Part shown: positions 17,238 through 26,000 of the stretch, piece by piece | How positions within the stretch are numbered: position 1 is the stretch's first letter | Layout: each line of letters begins with the position of its first letter | Origin: Rhodothermales bacterium | Lineage (GTDB): Bacteria > Bacteroidota > Rhodothermia > Rhodothermales > JANQRZ01 | Reading direction: 5' to 3' | NCBI GenBank assembly: GCA_028284265.1 | Contig: JANQRZ010000001.1 | Location: 33,178-97,177 of the forward strand | DNA length: 64,000 bases | Notes under the pieces: generated by a model | What the model was told of the DNA's origin: nothing | What the model saw: the letters and a program-made list of their open reading frames with translations, nothing else | The model's database searches: none | Translations under genes and position numbers: made by a program

Positions 17238-18650
17238 TTATAGCGTCGCACCGATAACGGCGAAGCCGAGCGCGGCGACGGTGGCAGCGAGGCTCGCGTA
17301 GGGAAGCTGTGTGCGGACATGGGCGATGTGGTCTGTCGCGGCGGCGAGGCTGGAGACGATGGTGGTGTCGGAGATTGGCGAGGCGTGGTCGCCGAAGATG
17401 CCACCACTCAGGGCAGCCGCGAGGAACGGCGCAGCGGGCAGACCGAGCGCGGCGGCGGCGGGGACGGCTATCGGGATCATGATGGCGAAGGTGCCCCAAC
17501 TCGTCCCAGTCGAGAAAGCGATGAATGCGCCGGTGAGGAAGACAAGTGGCAGGAGCACCGGCGGCGGAAGCACGTCGGCCACGGCTCCGGCGACAAATGC
17601 TCCGGTTCCTAGTTCGCGTGCGACGGCCCCGAGCGCGAGGGCGAGCAGCAGGACGAGCGCCATGCCGAGCATCCCGCCCGCGCCGCGCAGCCCCGTCTTC
17701 GTCAACTCGTCCACGCTTAGGCCCCGTTGCGCCAGCATGAGTACCCATGCCACCGCCAGTCCGGCGAGAACTGCCCAGAGTACGCTCGTCGAGCCGCTCC
17801 CGGCCAGCATGTCGCCGTCGCCCGTGATCCACAGGCCGAGCGGCATCGTGAGGACCATCACCCCGAGCGGGAGGAGCATATTGATAGCGCGAGGCGGAAT
17901 CCGCATCGTCGGCTCCGGCACGAGGGCCTCTTCATCGAGCATCGGTGCAGCGTCGGCGTCGAACAACTCGCCGTCTTCGGCCCGGTCCTCGGCGCGGCGC
18001 ATCGGGCCAACGGCCCAGCCGGTGACAGCGACAAACGCAGCGAGTACGACAGCACAGAGCGCGTAGAGGTTCATCGGGATCGCCGAGACGAACAGCCGGA
18101 GCGGATCGTCAATGCCCTGCTCGGCGAGGAGGACGAGGACGTAGGCCCCCCACGCATTCAGCGGGATCAGGACACAGATCGCGGCACTCGTCGAGTCGAT
18201 GAGGTAGGCCAGCATCTCGCGGCTGTGGCGGTGCCGGTCGAAGAGCGGGCGCGAGACGGCCCCGGCCACGAGCACGGTGATGTTCGACTCGATGAAGATG
18301 ACGACCCCGACGAGGAAGGCGAGCACCCGTGCCCCGCGTCCGCCTGTCACCAACCCGCGCCTCTCGATCCACGCCACGAACCCGCGCACGCCGCCCGCCG
18401 CCTCGACCGTCGCAATCAGCGCGCCGATCACGAGCGTGAACAGGATCACCCGCGCGTTCCCCGCATCGCCGAGTACGCCGACCACGGCTTCAATCGCATC
18501 GCCCAGTCCGGCGAGCGGATTCCAGTCGTTGAGGACCGTCCACCCGAGCCAGACCCCGGCGGCGAGCGAGAGGTAGACCTGCCGGGTCCAGATTGCCAGC
18601 ACGATGGCGAGTAGCGGGGGCAGGAGAGAAATCCAGGTCGGGTCGGGCAT
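17238..18650 (-). CDS. NhaC-family Na+/H+ (or related) antiporter
   Basis: I set the start at 18650, giving 470 residues beginning MPDPTWISLLPPLLAIVLAI; upstream in-frame codons to 18746 encode a non-conserved stretch. The protein has about eleven hydrophobic helices. Signature pieces include ESNITVLVAGAVSRPLFDR and the C-terminal FSTGTSWGTFAIMIPIAV with SGGIFGDHASPISDTTIVSSLA, the typical double motif of the NhaC superfamily (NhaC/YqkI/MleN). It exchanges Na+ or organic anions for protons across the inner membrane. A loop after about residue 245 is acidic. It is convergent with the T9SS cargo gene. Confidence 0.88.
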   Translation of the reverse strand: MPDPTWISLLPPLLAIVLAIWTRQVYLSLAAGVWLGWTVLNDWNPLAGLGDAIEAVVGVLGDAGNARVILFTLVIGALIATVEAAGGVRGFVAWIERRGLVTGGRGARVLAFLVGVVIFIESNITVLVAGAVSRPLFDRHRHSREMLAYLIDSTSAAICVLIPLNAWGAYVLVLLAEQGIDDPLRLFVSAIPMNLYALCAVVLAAFVAVTGWAVGPMRRAEDRAEDGELFDADAAPMLDEEALVPEPTMRIPPRAINMLLPLGVMVLTMPLGLWITGDGDMLAGSGSTSVLWAVLAGLAVAWVLMLAQRGLSVDELTKTGLRGAGGMLGMALVLLLALALGAVARELGTGAFVAGAVADVLPPPVLLPLVFLTGAFIAFSTGTSWGTFAIMIPIAVPAAAALGLPAAPFLAAALSGGIFGDHASPISDTTIVSSLAAATDHIAHVRTQLPYASLAATVAALGFAVIGATL

Positions 18651-18799
18651 GAGCAGAGGGCTAGGGAGACGGGCGGAGGTTACGAACGACGCGGCATTCC
18701 CGTTATCCCGATGTGAACACGGCGTGCGCTGTTGGTAGCCGAGCACGCCGAAGCGGATATTGCGACCCCAGACCCTCGACCCCAGACTCCCGATCCTAC

Positions 18800-20200
18800 A
18801 TGGTTCGCGGCATCTACACCAACCGCACGCTCAACCTCCGCTCGATTAAGGCGGTGGGCTATGACATGGACTACACGCTCATCCACTACCACGAGCGGGA
18901 GTGGGAAGAGCGCGCCTACAGCTACATCAAGGAACGGCTCCTCGGGCGCGGCTGGCCGGTCGAGGACTTGCAGTTCCAGCCCGACCTCGTGATGCGCGGG
19001 CTGATCATCGACAAGACGCTCGGCAACGTCGTCAAGGCGAACCGCTTCGGGTACATCAAACGGGCCTTCCACGGCACGACGCCGCTAGAGCATGGGCAGA
19101 TGCGTGAGGCCTATACCCGCACGCTCGTGGACCTCGACGAGCCACGCTGGCTGTTCATGAACACGCTCTTCTCGCTCTCCGAGGCGAGTATGTACATGCA
19201 ACTCGTGGACCTCCTCGACGCCGACGTGATCGAAGCGAAACTCAGCTACGCCGATCTCTACGCCCTCGTCCGGGGCGCGCTCGATCAGGCGCACATGGAG
19301 GGGCGGCTCAAGGGCGAAATCGTCGAGGCGCCCGAGCGGTTCGTTGCGCTCGATGAGGAGATGCCGCTGACGCTCCTCGACCAGAAGGAGTCCGGGAAGA
19401 AGGTGCTCCTCATCACCAACTCCGAGTGGGCCTACGCCGCCCCGATGCTTGCCTTCGCCTTCGACCCGTTCCTGCCGGGCGAAATGACGTGGCGCGACCT
19501 GTTCGACATCGCCATCGTGGGTTCACGCAAGCCCGCCTTCTTCACCGCCCGGATGCCGACCTTCGAGGTGGTAAGCGAAGACGGAATGCTGCGCGAGCAC
19601 GTCGGGTTGCTTCAGCCCGGGCACGTCTACGTCGGCGCGAACGCGAGCCTCGTCGAAGCCAGCCTCGGGCTGAAAGGCGAAGACATCCTCTACGTCGGCG
19701 ACCACCTCTTCACCGATGTCAACGTCTCGAAGAGTGTCCTCCGCTGGCGGACGGCGCTCATCCTCCGCGAACTGGAGGACGAACTCGCTGCCATCGACAG
19801 TTTCCGCGAGACGCAGCAGCAGCTCACCGACATGATGGCGCGGAAGGTCGAGATGGAGAGCGAGTATTCGGCCTATCGCCTCGCGCTTCAGCGGGCGAAA
19901 GGCAACTACGGTCCCGACCCGGCGCGTGCCCCCGACGAGATCCAAGCGGAGATGGACGCCCACCGGGCCAAGCTCCTCGCACTCGACGCCGAGATTGCGC
20001 CGTTCGCCCGCGCCTCGGCTCGGCTCCACAACGAGCGCTGGGGCCTGATGATGCGGACGGGCAACGACAAGAGCCACCTCGCCCGACAGGTCGAGCGCTA
20101 CGCCGATGTCTACACCGGGCGTGTCTCGAACTTCCTCCACGCCACACCCTACGCCTACCTCCGCTCCCACCGCGGCTCGCTTCCGCACGACGAGGTCTAG
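18800..20200 (+). CDS. HAD-superfamily 5'-nucleotidase (cytosolic purine 5'-nucleotidase type)
   Basis: The ATG at 18800 starts MVRGIYTNRTLNLRSIK and gives 466 residues; the 29 upstream in-frame residues from 18713 are not protein-like. HAD motif I is YDMDYTLIHY (nucleophile Asp in DxDxT), motif II is LLITNS, and motif IV is DILYVGDHLFTDV. A long insertion and helical C-terminus (QQQLTDMMARKVEMESEYSAY) match the HAD-IG 5'-nucleotidase family that includes eukaryotic cytosolic IMP/GMP nucleotidase. Its expected role is dephosphorylation of purine nucleotides. Confidence 0.88.
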   Translation: MVRGIYTNRTLNLRSIKAVGYDMDYTLIHYHEREWEERAYSYIKERLLGRGWPVEDLQFQPDLVMRGLIIDKTLGNVVKANRFGYIKRAFHGTTPLEHGQMREAYTRTLVDLDEPRWLFMNTLFSLSEASMYMQLVDLLDADVIEAKLSYADLYALVRGALDQAHMEGRLKGEIVEAPERFVALDEEMPLTLLDQKESGKKVLLITNSEWAYAAPMLAFAFDPFLPGEMTWRDLFDIAIVGSRKPAFFTARMPTFEVVSEDGMLREHVGLLQPGHVYVGANASLVEASLGLKGEDILYVGDHLFTDVNVSKSVLRWRTALILRELEDELAAIDSFRETQQQLTDMMARKVEMESEYSAYRLALQRAKGNYGPDPARAPDEIQAEMDAHRAKLLALDAEIAPFARASARLHNERWGLMMRTGNDKSHLARQVERYADVYTGRVSNFLHATPYAYLRSHRGSLPHDEV

Positions 20201-20205
20201 GGCAC

Positions 20206-20682
20206 CTACGAAGCCTCATCGTTCAGGATCGGCAGGCCGGGGGCGCGGTGGTGGGCGAACAGGAGTGCCGTCTCGATGTGGACGACTTCGGGTCGTTCGG
20301 TGAAGGCGGTCAGCGCGAGGTCGCGCAGGTGCTCGGCGTCGCGCACGGCGACGTGGACGAGGAAGTCGTTGGCCCCGGTGATGTGGAAGACTTGTACGAC
20401 CTCGGGCAGACCGAGTGCGTGCGCCTGAAACGCCTCGACAACGGGGCGCGAGTGCATCCCGATGCGAACCGATATCATGGCCTGTATCCCGATGCCGACC
20501 GCTGCCGGGTCGATGTCGGTGTGGTAGCCGCGCAGTACGCCGTCCTGCTGAAGGCGACGGACGCGCTCTAGGCACGTTGAGGGAGCCACGCCGACGGCAG
20601 CAGCCAGCTCCTTGTTCGAGATCCGAGCATTGTTCTGCAAATGGCGAACGAGGGCGATATTCGTTCGGTCGAGGATAGGCAT
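20206..20682 (-). CDS. Lrp/AsnC-family transcriptional regulator
   Basis: The 158-residue protein starting at the ATG at 20682 (MPILDRTNIALVRHLQNNAR) has an AsnC-type winged helix-turn-helix (ISNKELAAAVGVAPSTCLERVRRL in two parts) and a RAM/effector domain (VSVRIGMHSR-like strand, LPEVVQVFHITGANDFLVHVAV). An upstream open frame to 22155 is only a shadow of the neighbouring gene. It is transcribed divergently from a PLP-dependent Cys/Met-type enzyme across a 96-bp region, the classic layout for an Lrp-family local regulator of amino-acid metabolism, with an amino acid as likely effector. Confidence 0.92.
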   Translation of the reverse strand: MPILDRTNIALVRHLQNNARISNKELAAAVGVAPSTCLERVRRLQQDGVLRGYHTDIDPAAVGIGIQAMISVRIGMHSRPVVEAFQAHALGLPEVVQVFHITGANDFLVHVAVRDAEHLRDLALTAFTERPEVVHIETALLFAHHRAPGLPILNDEAS

Positions 20683-20694
20683 AGCGATGATTTG

Positions 20695-20709
20695 CCGAAT
20701 AGACTTCGG
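20695..20709. promoter_or_regulatory. Candidate Lrp operator: 15-bp inverted repeat
   Basis: CCGAA-tagac-TTCGG is a perfect 5-bp inverted repeat with a 5-bp centre, the size of typical Lrp/AsnC half-site pairs. It lies 13 bp upstream of the regulator start and 20 bp before the divergent promoter's -7 spacer, so it could serve autoregulation and control of the lyase gene. GAATAG also recurs at 20697 and 20709. Confidence 0.45.
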
Positions 20710-20714
20710 AATAG

Positions 20715-20746
20715 TTGACGATGCTAAAGATCGGATTCTACAATAC
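20715..20746 (+). promoter_or_regulatory. Candidate promoter of the PLP lyase gene
   Basis: TTGACG (20715-20720) is followed by 18 bp and TACAAT (20739-20744), which also reads as a Bacteroidota TTG-N21-TA promoter. It ends about 33 bp before the ATG at 20779. Confidence 0.45.
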
Positions 20747-20778
20747 GATAAGCTAGCCAAACAAAAGAGAGGTCTGCT

Positions 20779-22044
20779 ATGGAGCTTCGCTACGCTGATT
20801 TTGCCACGCGCGCCGTCCACGCCGGTCGCGCCGACTTCGCCAGCCTCGGCGTCCATGCGCCGCCGCTCGACCTCTCGACGACCTACCCGTTCACCGATCT
20901 CGGGGTGGCAACCGACAGCCTCGACACGCTCGTCGGCGGTGATGCAACAGCACCGAACCCGGTCTATGCCCGGCTCTACAATCCGACCGTCGGTCGGTTC
21001 GAAGAAGCCCTCGCGGAACTCGAAGGAGCCGAGGAGGCAGTAGCTTTCGCGTCGGGGATGGCAGCACTCACGGCAGTGTTGATGGCGGTGCGGCAGGACG
21101 GTGGGCACGTCGTGGGTGTCCGCCCGATCTATGGCACGGCAGACCACTTGATCAGTAGCGGCCTCCTCGGTCTCGACGTGACATGGACCGAGGCCGACGC
21201 GGTCGCCGAGGCTATTCGGCCTGACACCTCGCTCGTCATCATCGAGACCCCGGCGAACCCGACGCTCGCCCTTGTCGATATCGAGGCCGTCGTCGCGCAG
21301 GCGGACGATGTGCCGGTCCTCGTCGACTCGACCTTTGCGACGCCGGTTCTCCAGCGGCCCCTCGCGCATGGTGCGGCGCTCGTACTTCATAGCGCGACCA
21401 AGTTTCTCGGTGGGCATGGCGATGTGATTGCAGGCGTGGTTGCCACGGGCGAAGCGTGGGCGCGGCGTCTCCGGCAGGTCCGTGTGGCGACGGGCGGGCT
21501 GCTGCACCCACTGGCGGCGTATCTCCTTCATCGGGGCCTCCCCACACTGGCGCTTCGCGTCGAGCGTGCTCAGGCGACTGCCCAAGCGCTCGCCGAGAGG
21601 CTGGCATCCCACGAGCGGGTGGCGAGCGTGCATTATCCCAGCTTGCCCGGTGGCGATCCGCACGGGCTGGTCGGGCGGCAGATGGCAGGCCCCGGTAGTA
21701 TTCTCGCTTTCGAGGTGGTCGGTGGCTATGAGGCGGCGACCGATGTGCTCCGCGCCGTCCGGCTGATGACACCCGCTGTGAGCCTCGGCTCGACGGATAC
21801 CCTCATCCAGCACCCTGCAGGCCTGACGCACCGCGTGGTCGACGCCTCGGATCGCAAAGCCAATGGCATTTCCGATGGCTTGCTCCGTGTCTCCGTCGGT
21901 CTCGAAGCCGCCGCCGATCTCTGGGCCGATCTGGCGTTTGCCTTGGCTGCTGTCGGCATCGGCGGCGACGGACGACTTGGCAACGCGCAGGGTGAGGTAC
22001 CGCTGTGTCGCTCCGTGCCGAGGCCGTCGGTGATCGCCGATTGA
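20779..22044 (+). CDS. Cys/Met-metabolism PLP-dependent enzyme (gamma-lyase/gamma-synthase family)
   Basis: The 421-residue protein has the fold-type I Cys/Met metabolism signature: YARLYNPTVGRFEEALAELEGAE, AFASGMAALTAVLM, VDSTFATPVLQRPLAHGA and the PLP lysine in HSATKFLGGHGD. The C-terminal region SLGSTDTLIQHPAGLTH is typical. The family includes methionine gamma-lyase, cystathionine gamma-synthase/lyase and O-acetylhomoserine sulfhydrylase; which applies cannot be decided. The last about 30 residues (from GGDGRLGNAQG) look non-conserved and may be a 3' extension. The divergent Lrp regulator suggests control by amino-acid supply. Confidence 0.88.
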   Translation: MELRYADFATRAVHAGRADFASLGVHAPPLDLSTTYPFTDLGVATDSLDTLVGGDATAPNPVYARLYNPTVGRFEEALAELEGAEEAVAFASGMAALTAVLMAVRQDGGHVVGVRPIYGTADHLISSGLLGLDVTWTEADAVAEAIRPDTSLVIIETPANPTLALVDIEAVVAQADDVPVLVDSTFATPVLQRPLAHGAALVLHSATKFLGGHGDVIAGVVATGEAWARRLRQVRVATGGLLHPLAAYLLHRGLPTLALRVERAQATAQALAERLASHERVASVHYPSLPGGDPHGLVGRQMAGPGSILAFEVVGGYEAATDVLRAVRLMTPAVSLGSTDTLIQHPAGLTHRVVDASDRKANGISDGLLRVSVGLEAAADLWADLAFALAAVGIGGDGRLGNAQGEVPLCRSVPRPSVIAD

Positions 22045-22045
22045 C

Positions 22046-22495
22046 TTAGCTTCGTTGGGCGAAGTGCAGCAGGGCGTCCACCCGCGCCGCGGTCGGATAG
22101 AAGACGGCGGCAAATCCGAAGAAGGGCACCGCAAATAGAAGGTTGACGAGTTCACCCGTGAACAACGCTGCTAGGCCCGCTACGAGCGCCGAGACGTCGA
22201 GGAACGCGAGCGAGAGCACGCCCGACGTGCGGATCGCGGCGATCCCGTCGGCCCGCGTTCCTGTTGCCGGGAGCTGTTGGTCCATCAGCCGCCGCTGCAC
22301 GGCGAAGGCTGCGACCACAGCGCCGAAGTTGATGATGGCGTTGACGTAGAAGAACGTCGCTGTGCCCTCGTCAACGATCCGCCCATAGCCGATCGCCGCG
22401 AGGCCGCCGAGCACGGCAGTCATCAGCGCCACCCCGCCGAGGAGAGCTTTCCAGACGAGTTGGAGATTGCGGAGGTCGGCGTCGGCGGTTTCCAT
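22046..22495 (-). CDS. Four-helix membrane protein of unknown function
   Basis: The 149-residue protein has four hydrophobic segments (LLGGVALMTAVLGGLAAIGY, FYVNAIINFGAVVAAFAV, LSLAFLDVSALVAGLAALFT, LLFAVPFFGFAAVFYP). I do not recognise the family. It is convergent with the PLP enzyme (1-bp gap) and divergent from the tRNA cluster. Confidence 0.7.
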   Translation of the reverse strand: METADADLRNLQLVWKALLGGVALMTAVLGGLAAIGYGRIVDEGTATFFYVNAIINFGAVVAAFAVQRRLMDQQLPATGTRADGIAAIRTSGVLSLAFLDVSALVAGLAALFTGELVNLLFAVPFFGFAAVFYPTAARVDALLHFAQRS

Positions 22496-22532
22496 AGGCT
22501 GGAAGATAGCTCGCTGTGCGAAATGTCAGTGA

Positions 22533-22563
22533 TTGGGGCAGCGTGGACAGCGGTGTATATTGG
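22533..22563 (+). promoter_or_regulatory. Promoter of the tRNA-Pro/Arg cluster
   Basis: TTG (22533-22535), a 20-bp spacer and TATATTGG (22556-22563) fit the Bacteroidota -33/-7 pattern. It ends 14 bp before the mature tRNA-Pro. Confidence 0.6.
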
Positions 22564-22577
22564 GCGCTGCCACAACA

Positions 22578-22654
22578 CGGGGCGTGGCGCAGCCCGGTAG
22601 CGCGTCTGCTTTGGGAGCAGAAGGTCGTCGGTTCGAATCCGGCCGCCCCGACCA
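22578..22654 (+). tRNA. tRNA-Pro (anticodon TGG)
   Basis: Acceptor CGGGGCG (22578-22584) pairs with CGCCCCG (22644-22650). A discriminator A and an encoded CCA (22652-22654) follow. The anticodon loop TTTGGGA gives TGG at 22612-22614, for CCA codons. Confidence 0.95.
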
Positions 22655-22672
22655 TATGAAGCAACCTCCATC

Positions 22673-22746
22673 GGGCCAGTAGCTCAACTGGAGAGAGCAT
22701 CGGCCTTCTAAGCCGACGGTTCCAGGTTCGAGTCCTGGCTGGCCTG
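22673..22746 (+). tRNA. tRNA-Arg (anticodon TCT)
   Basis: Acceptor GGGCCAG (22673-22679) pairs with CTGGCCT (22739-22745), with discriminator G. The anticodon loop CTTCTAA gives TCT at 22707-22709, for AGA codons. The T-arm is CCAGG-TTCGAGT-CCTGG. CCA is not encoded. It follows tRNA-Pro by 18 bp and is probably co-transcribed. Confidence 0.95.
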
Positions 22747-22807
22747 CAACCTCGGAACGCGAGGTCTGGCGAAAGGTAGTATCTTGCCCGGTCCGAAAGG
22801 ACCATCC

Positions 22808-22878
22808 GGTGGCGTGGCCGAGTGGCTAGGCAAAGGCCTGCAAAGCCTTGTACAGCGGTTCGAATCCGCTCGCCACCT
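22808..22878 (+). tRNA. tRNA-Cys (anticodon GCA)
   Basis: Acceptor GGTGGCG (22808-22814) pairs with CGCCACC (22871-22877), and the discriminator is T, as expected for tRNA-Cys. The anticodon loop CTGCAAA gives GCA at 22840-22842. TATCTTG at 22780-22786 upstream could be its own -7 box. Confidence 0.95.
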
Positions 22879-22951
22879 CTCCCCGAAGGCCCTATCGTGT
22901 CCGACGACGCGGTGGGGCCTTCGCGTGTATACCCTCTGGCGTTTCAGTCTA

Positions 22952-22982
22952 TTGCCCGGCTGTGGTGCGGGGCATACGTGTG
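22952..22982 (+). promoter_or_regulatory. Candidate promoter of the GH81 gene
   Basis: TTG (22952-22954), a 20-bp spacer and TACGTGTG (22975-22982; one mismatch to TAnnTTTG). The LacI-type palindrome at 22997 begins about 15 bp downstream of it, a position where a bound repressor would block transcription. Confidence 0.45.
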
Positions 22983-22996
22983 TTTAGCCGGATCTA

Positions 22997-23010
22997 TGAA
23001 AACGTTTGCA
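22997..23010. promoter_or_regulatory. LacI/GalR-family (cre-like) operator upstream of GH81
   Basis: TGAAAACGTTTGCA is a near-perfect 14-bp palindrome centred on CG, fitting the TGNAANCGNTTNCA consensus of LacI/CcpA-type operators. It lies 80 bp before the GH81 start. A very similar site occurs at 45275. Confidence 0.6.
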
Positions 23011-23089
23011 AGCGCCTCGGTATCACCTTAGCTTACGGGTACTTGCCGTCGTGCAAACCGCTTTCCCGTTTCCTTCTTTGCTCTCTTCG

Positions 23090-26000
23090 ATGCGCGCTCC
23101 CTACCTGACACGCTTCACCCTTCCCGTTCTCTCTTTGCTGTGCGCCCTAATCTTGGGGCCGAGCGCGGTTGGCCAACCGCAGCCTGTCGGGCAGGGCAGC
23201 TACAGCACGACGCTGCCGTCCGGTGCGGTCGGGCCGCAAAATGTGAGTGGGGCTTCAATCACGCCGAAGGTTTCATCCAGCTTTGCGCAGCCCGTCCAGA
23301 CCAACGACTTCTGGAGCAGCCTGCTTTACCCCTTCTTTGGAGACCCTTACTCGAATGTGCTCTACGCGCATCCGGTCAATGCCAAGGCAACATCCTCCGG
23401 CCTCCAGATCGGCTACACCGCACAGCCGATCTTCGCTGCTGCCGACTACCTCTATCCCTTCCAGCCTCAACTGACGGTGGGTGTTGAGGGGATGGCCCCC
23501 TTCCGCGCGGTCGCCGACAGCTATGGCGACTGGACGGTGACAGCCCTCTGGGAAGGCGGCCCGACCTCGCTCCGGGCGACCCTCGGGCACGGCCTGCCCT
23601 ATGTCTTCTTTGAGATCACGGGAGGCGACGCCCGGATCACGCTCAACGGGTCGCCCCAGATTTGGTACAACCAGAACGGCGTGCTCGGTCTGACGGTGAA
23701 CGGTCAGCACTATGGCCTCTTCGCACCCACCGGATCGGCATGGACCGGCACGACGACCCTGCGGTCGTCGCTGGGCGGACAGGACTTCCTCTCGGTGGCC
23801 GTGCTGCCCAACGCGAGCACGGCGACACTTGACCTGTTCCGCCAGCACGCCTATGCGTTTGTGACGGACAGCCGGGTGGACTGGACCTATGACGAGGCCA
23901 CGGCGGATCTGGCGAGCACCTACGCCTACGACACGGTGCTCAAGCAGAGCGGGCCGGGGCTGGTCAACGAGACGATGACAGCGCTCTACCGGCATCAGTG
24001 GCTCAACACGTCGGACACACCGACGAGCCTCTCGTATGCCTCGCCGCGCGGCGAGATGCGGCTCTTCGAGGGCAACGCTTTTACGACCAACCTGACGTTC
24101 GATGGCGTGCTCCCGGCGCTGCCGGACCGGGGTAGCTACAACCGCGCCGACCTGCTCGCGTTCGTGCAGGAGGTCGCTGCCGAGCCGCTACCGCCGGGAC
24201 CGAGCTACGAGAACGGCAAGGCGATGGGGCGCTTCAGCCACCTCGTCCATATCGCCGACCAACTCGGCGCGACCACCGAGCGGGACTACTTCCTCGATCA
24301 GCTCAAGACACGGCTTCAAGACTGGCTGACGGCGGGCGGTGCGCAGGAATACTCCTACAACGCGACGTGGGACGTGCTCACGGGCTACCCCTCGGGCTTC
24401 GGCGCGGACAACCAGATCAACGACCATCACTTCCATTCCAGCTATGCCGTGATGAGTGCCGCCACGGTCGCGCAGTACGACCCCGACTGGGCGGCCCCTG
24501 AGAACTGGGGCGGCATGGTCAACCTGCTCATCCGCGACTCGAATAGCTGGGACCGGAACGACGATCTCTTCCCGTTCCTCCGCACCTTCGATGCCTACGC
24601 CGGGCACTCGTGGGCCGCAGGACACGGCGACTTCGCCGAGGGCAACAACCAAGAGTCTAGCTCGGAGTCGATGAACTTCGCCTCGGCCGTCGTGCTGTGG
24701 GGCGAGGTGACCGGGCAAGACGAGGTCCGCGACCTCGGCATCTTCCTCCACGCCACCGAAGCCTCCGCCATCGACCAGTATTGGTTCGATGTGGATGACG
24801 CGGTATTCCCCGCGACCTATCCGCACGTCGCCCTCGGTATCGTCTGGGGCGGCAAGGGTGTCCACTCGACATGGTTCGGAGCCGATCCCGAGTTCATCCA
24901 CGGCATCAACATTCTGCCCATCACGAGCGGCTCGCTCTACCTCGGTCGGTACCCGGAGTACGTCACGGCGAACTACGACGAGATCGTGGCGGAACGGGGC
25001 AGCCAGCCGGTTGTCTGGAAAGATGTGCTGTGGGAGTATCTCGCCCTCAGCGACCCGGCGCGGGCCATCGGCTACTACCTCGCGGACCAGAACTACGAAC
25101 CCTTCGATGGGGAGTCGCGGGCGCACACGCTGCACTGGCTGTTCAACCTCAAGGAGATGGGCCACGTCGCGTCCGACATCGCCGCCGATGTGCCGCTCTA
25201 CGCTGTCTTCCGCGATGGCAATGACGACCTGACGTACATCGCCTACAACGCGGACGACATGGCGCGTACTGTCACGTTCTCCGATGGCTACACGCTGGCT
25301 GTCCCCGCCCGCCGCCTCGTCTCGGCGACGACCTCGACCTCGAACCCCGACGAGCCGGTGGTGCTGGTCCAGACGGACCGTCGGTCCGGCAAAGCGCCGC
25401 TCACGGTCGCCTTCGACGGCACCAGCAGCTTCGACCCGCAGGGTGGGCCGCTCACCTATTCGTGGTCCTTCGCCGGAATGGGGACCAGCACCGATCCCAC
25501 GCCGAGCTTCACCTTCGATGAGGTCGGCGATTACTGGGTCTCCCTCGAAGTCACGACGCAAGGCGGCCTCACGTCGCAGGACAGCGTCGAAGTCTCAGCG
25601 CTGCCGCGCGGGACGCCGTTCCTCGGTGCGCCAGTCCTCGTGCCGGGCATCATCGAGGCTGAGAACTACGACCTCGGCGGCGAGGGTATCGCGTACCACG
25701 ACGCCGACCCGAACAACATCGGTCTCGTCTATCGCCCGAACGAAGGCGTTGATCTTGAGCCGTCCTCGACCAATGGCTTCGACGTGTACTGGATCACAGC
25801 GGGTGAGTGGATCGAGTACACCTTCGAGGTCGGCACGGCGGGCACGTTTACCTTTACGCCGTACATGGCGAGCGTGCCGGGCTTCGGAACGTTCCGCATG
25901 CTGATCGACAACGAGCCGGTGAGCGACTTCATCCCCGTGCCCGGCGGCGCAGGCGTGGGCTGGCAGACATGGCGGCCCTTCCCCGTCGAGGGCATCGAAC

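Noticed and set aside
20683..22155. Long in-frame extension of the Lrp regulator to a 649-codon frame
   Set aside because: It runs antisense through the PLP lyase gene. The Lrp family start MPILDRTN at 20682 is convincing and the extra part has no domain.
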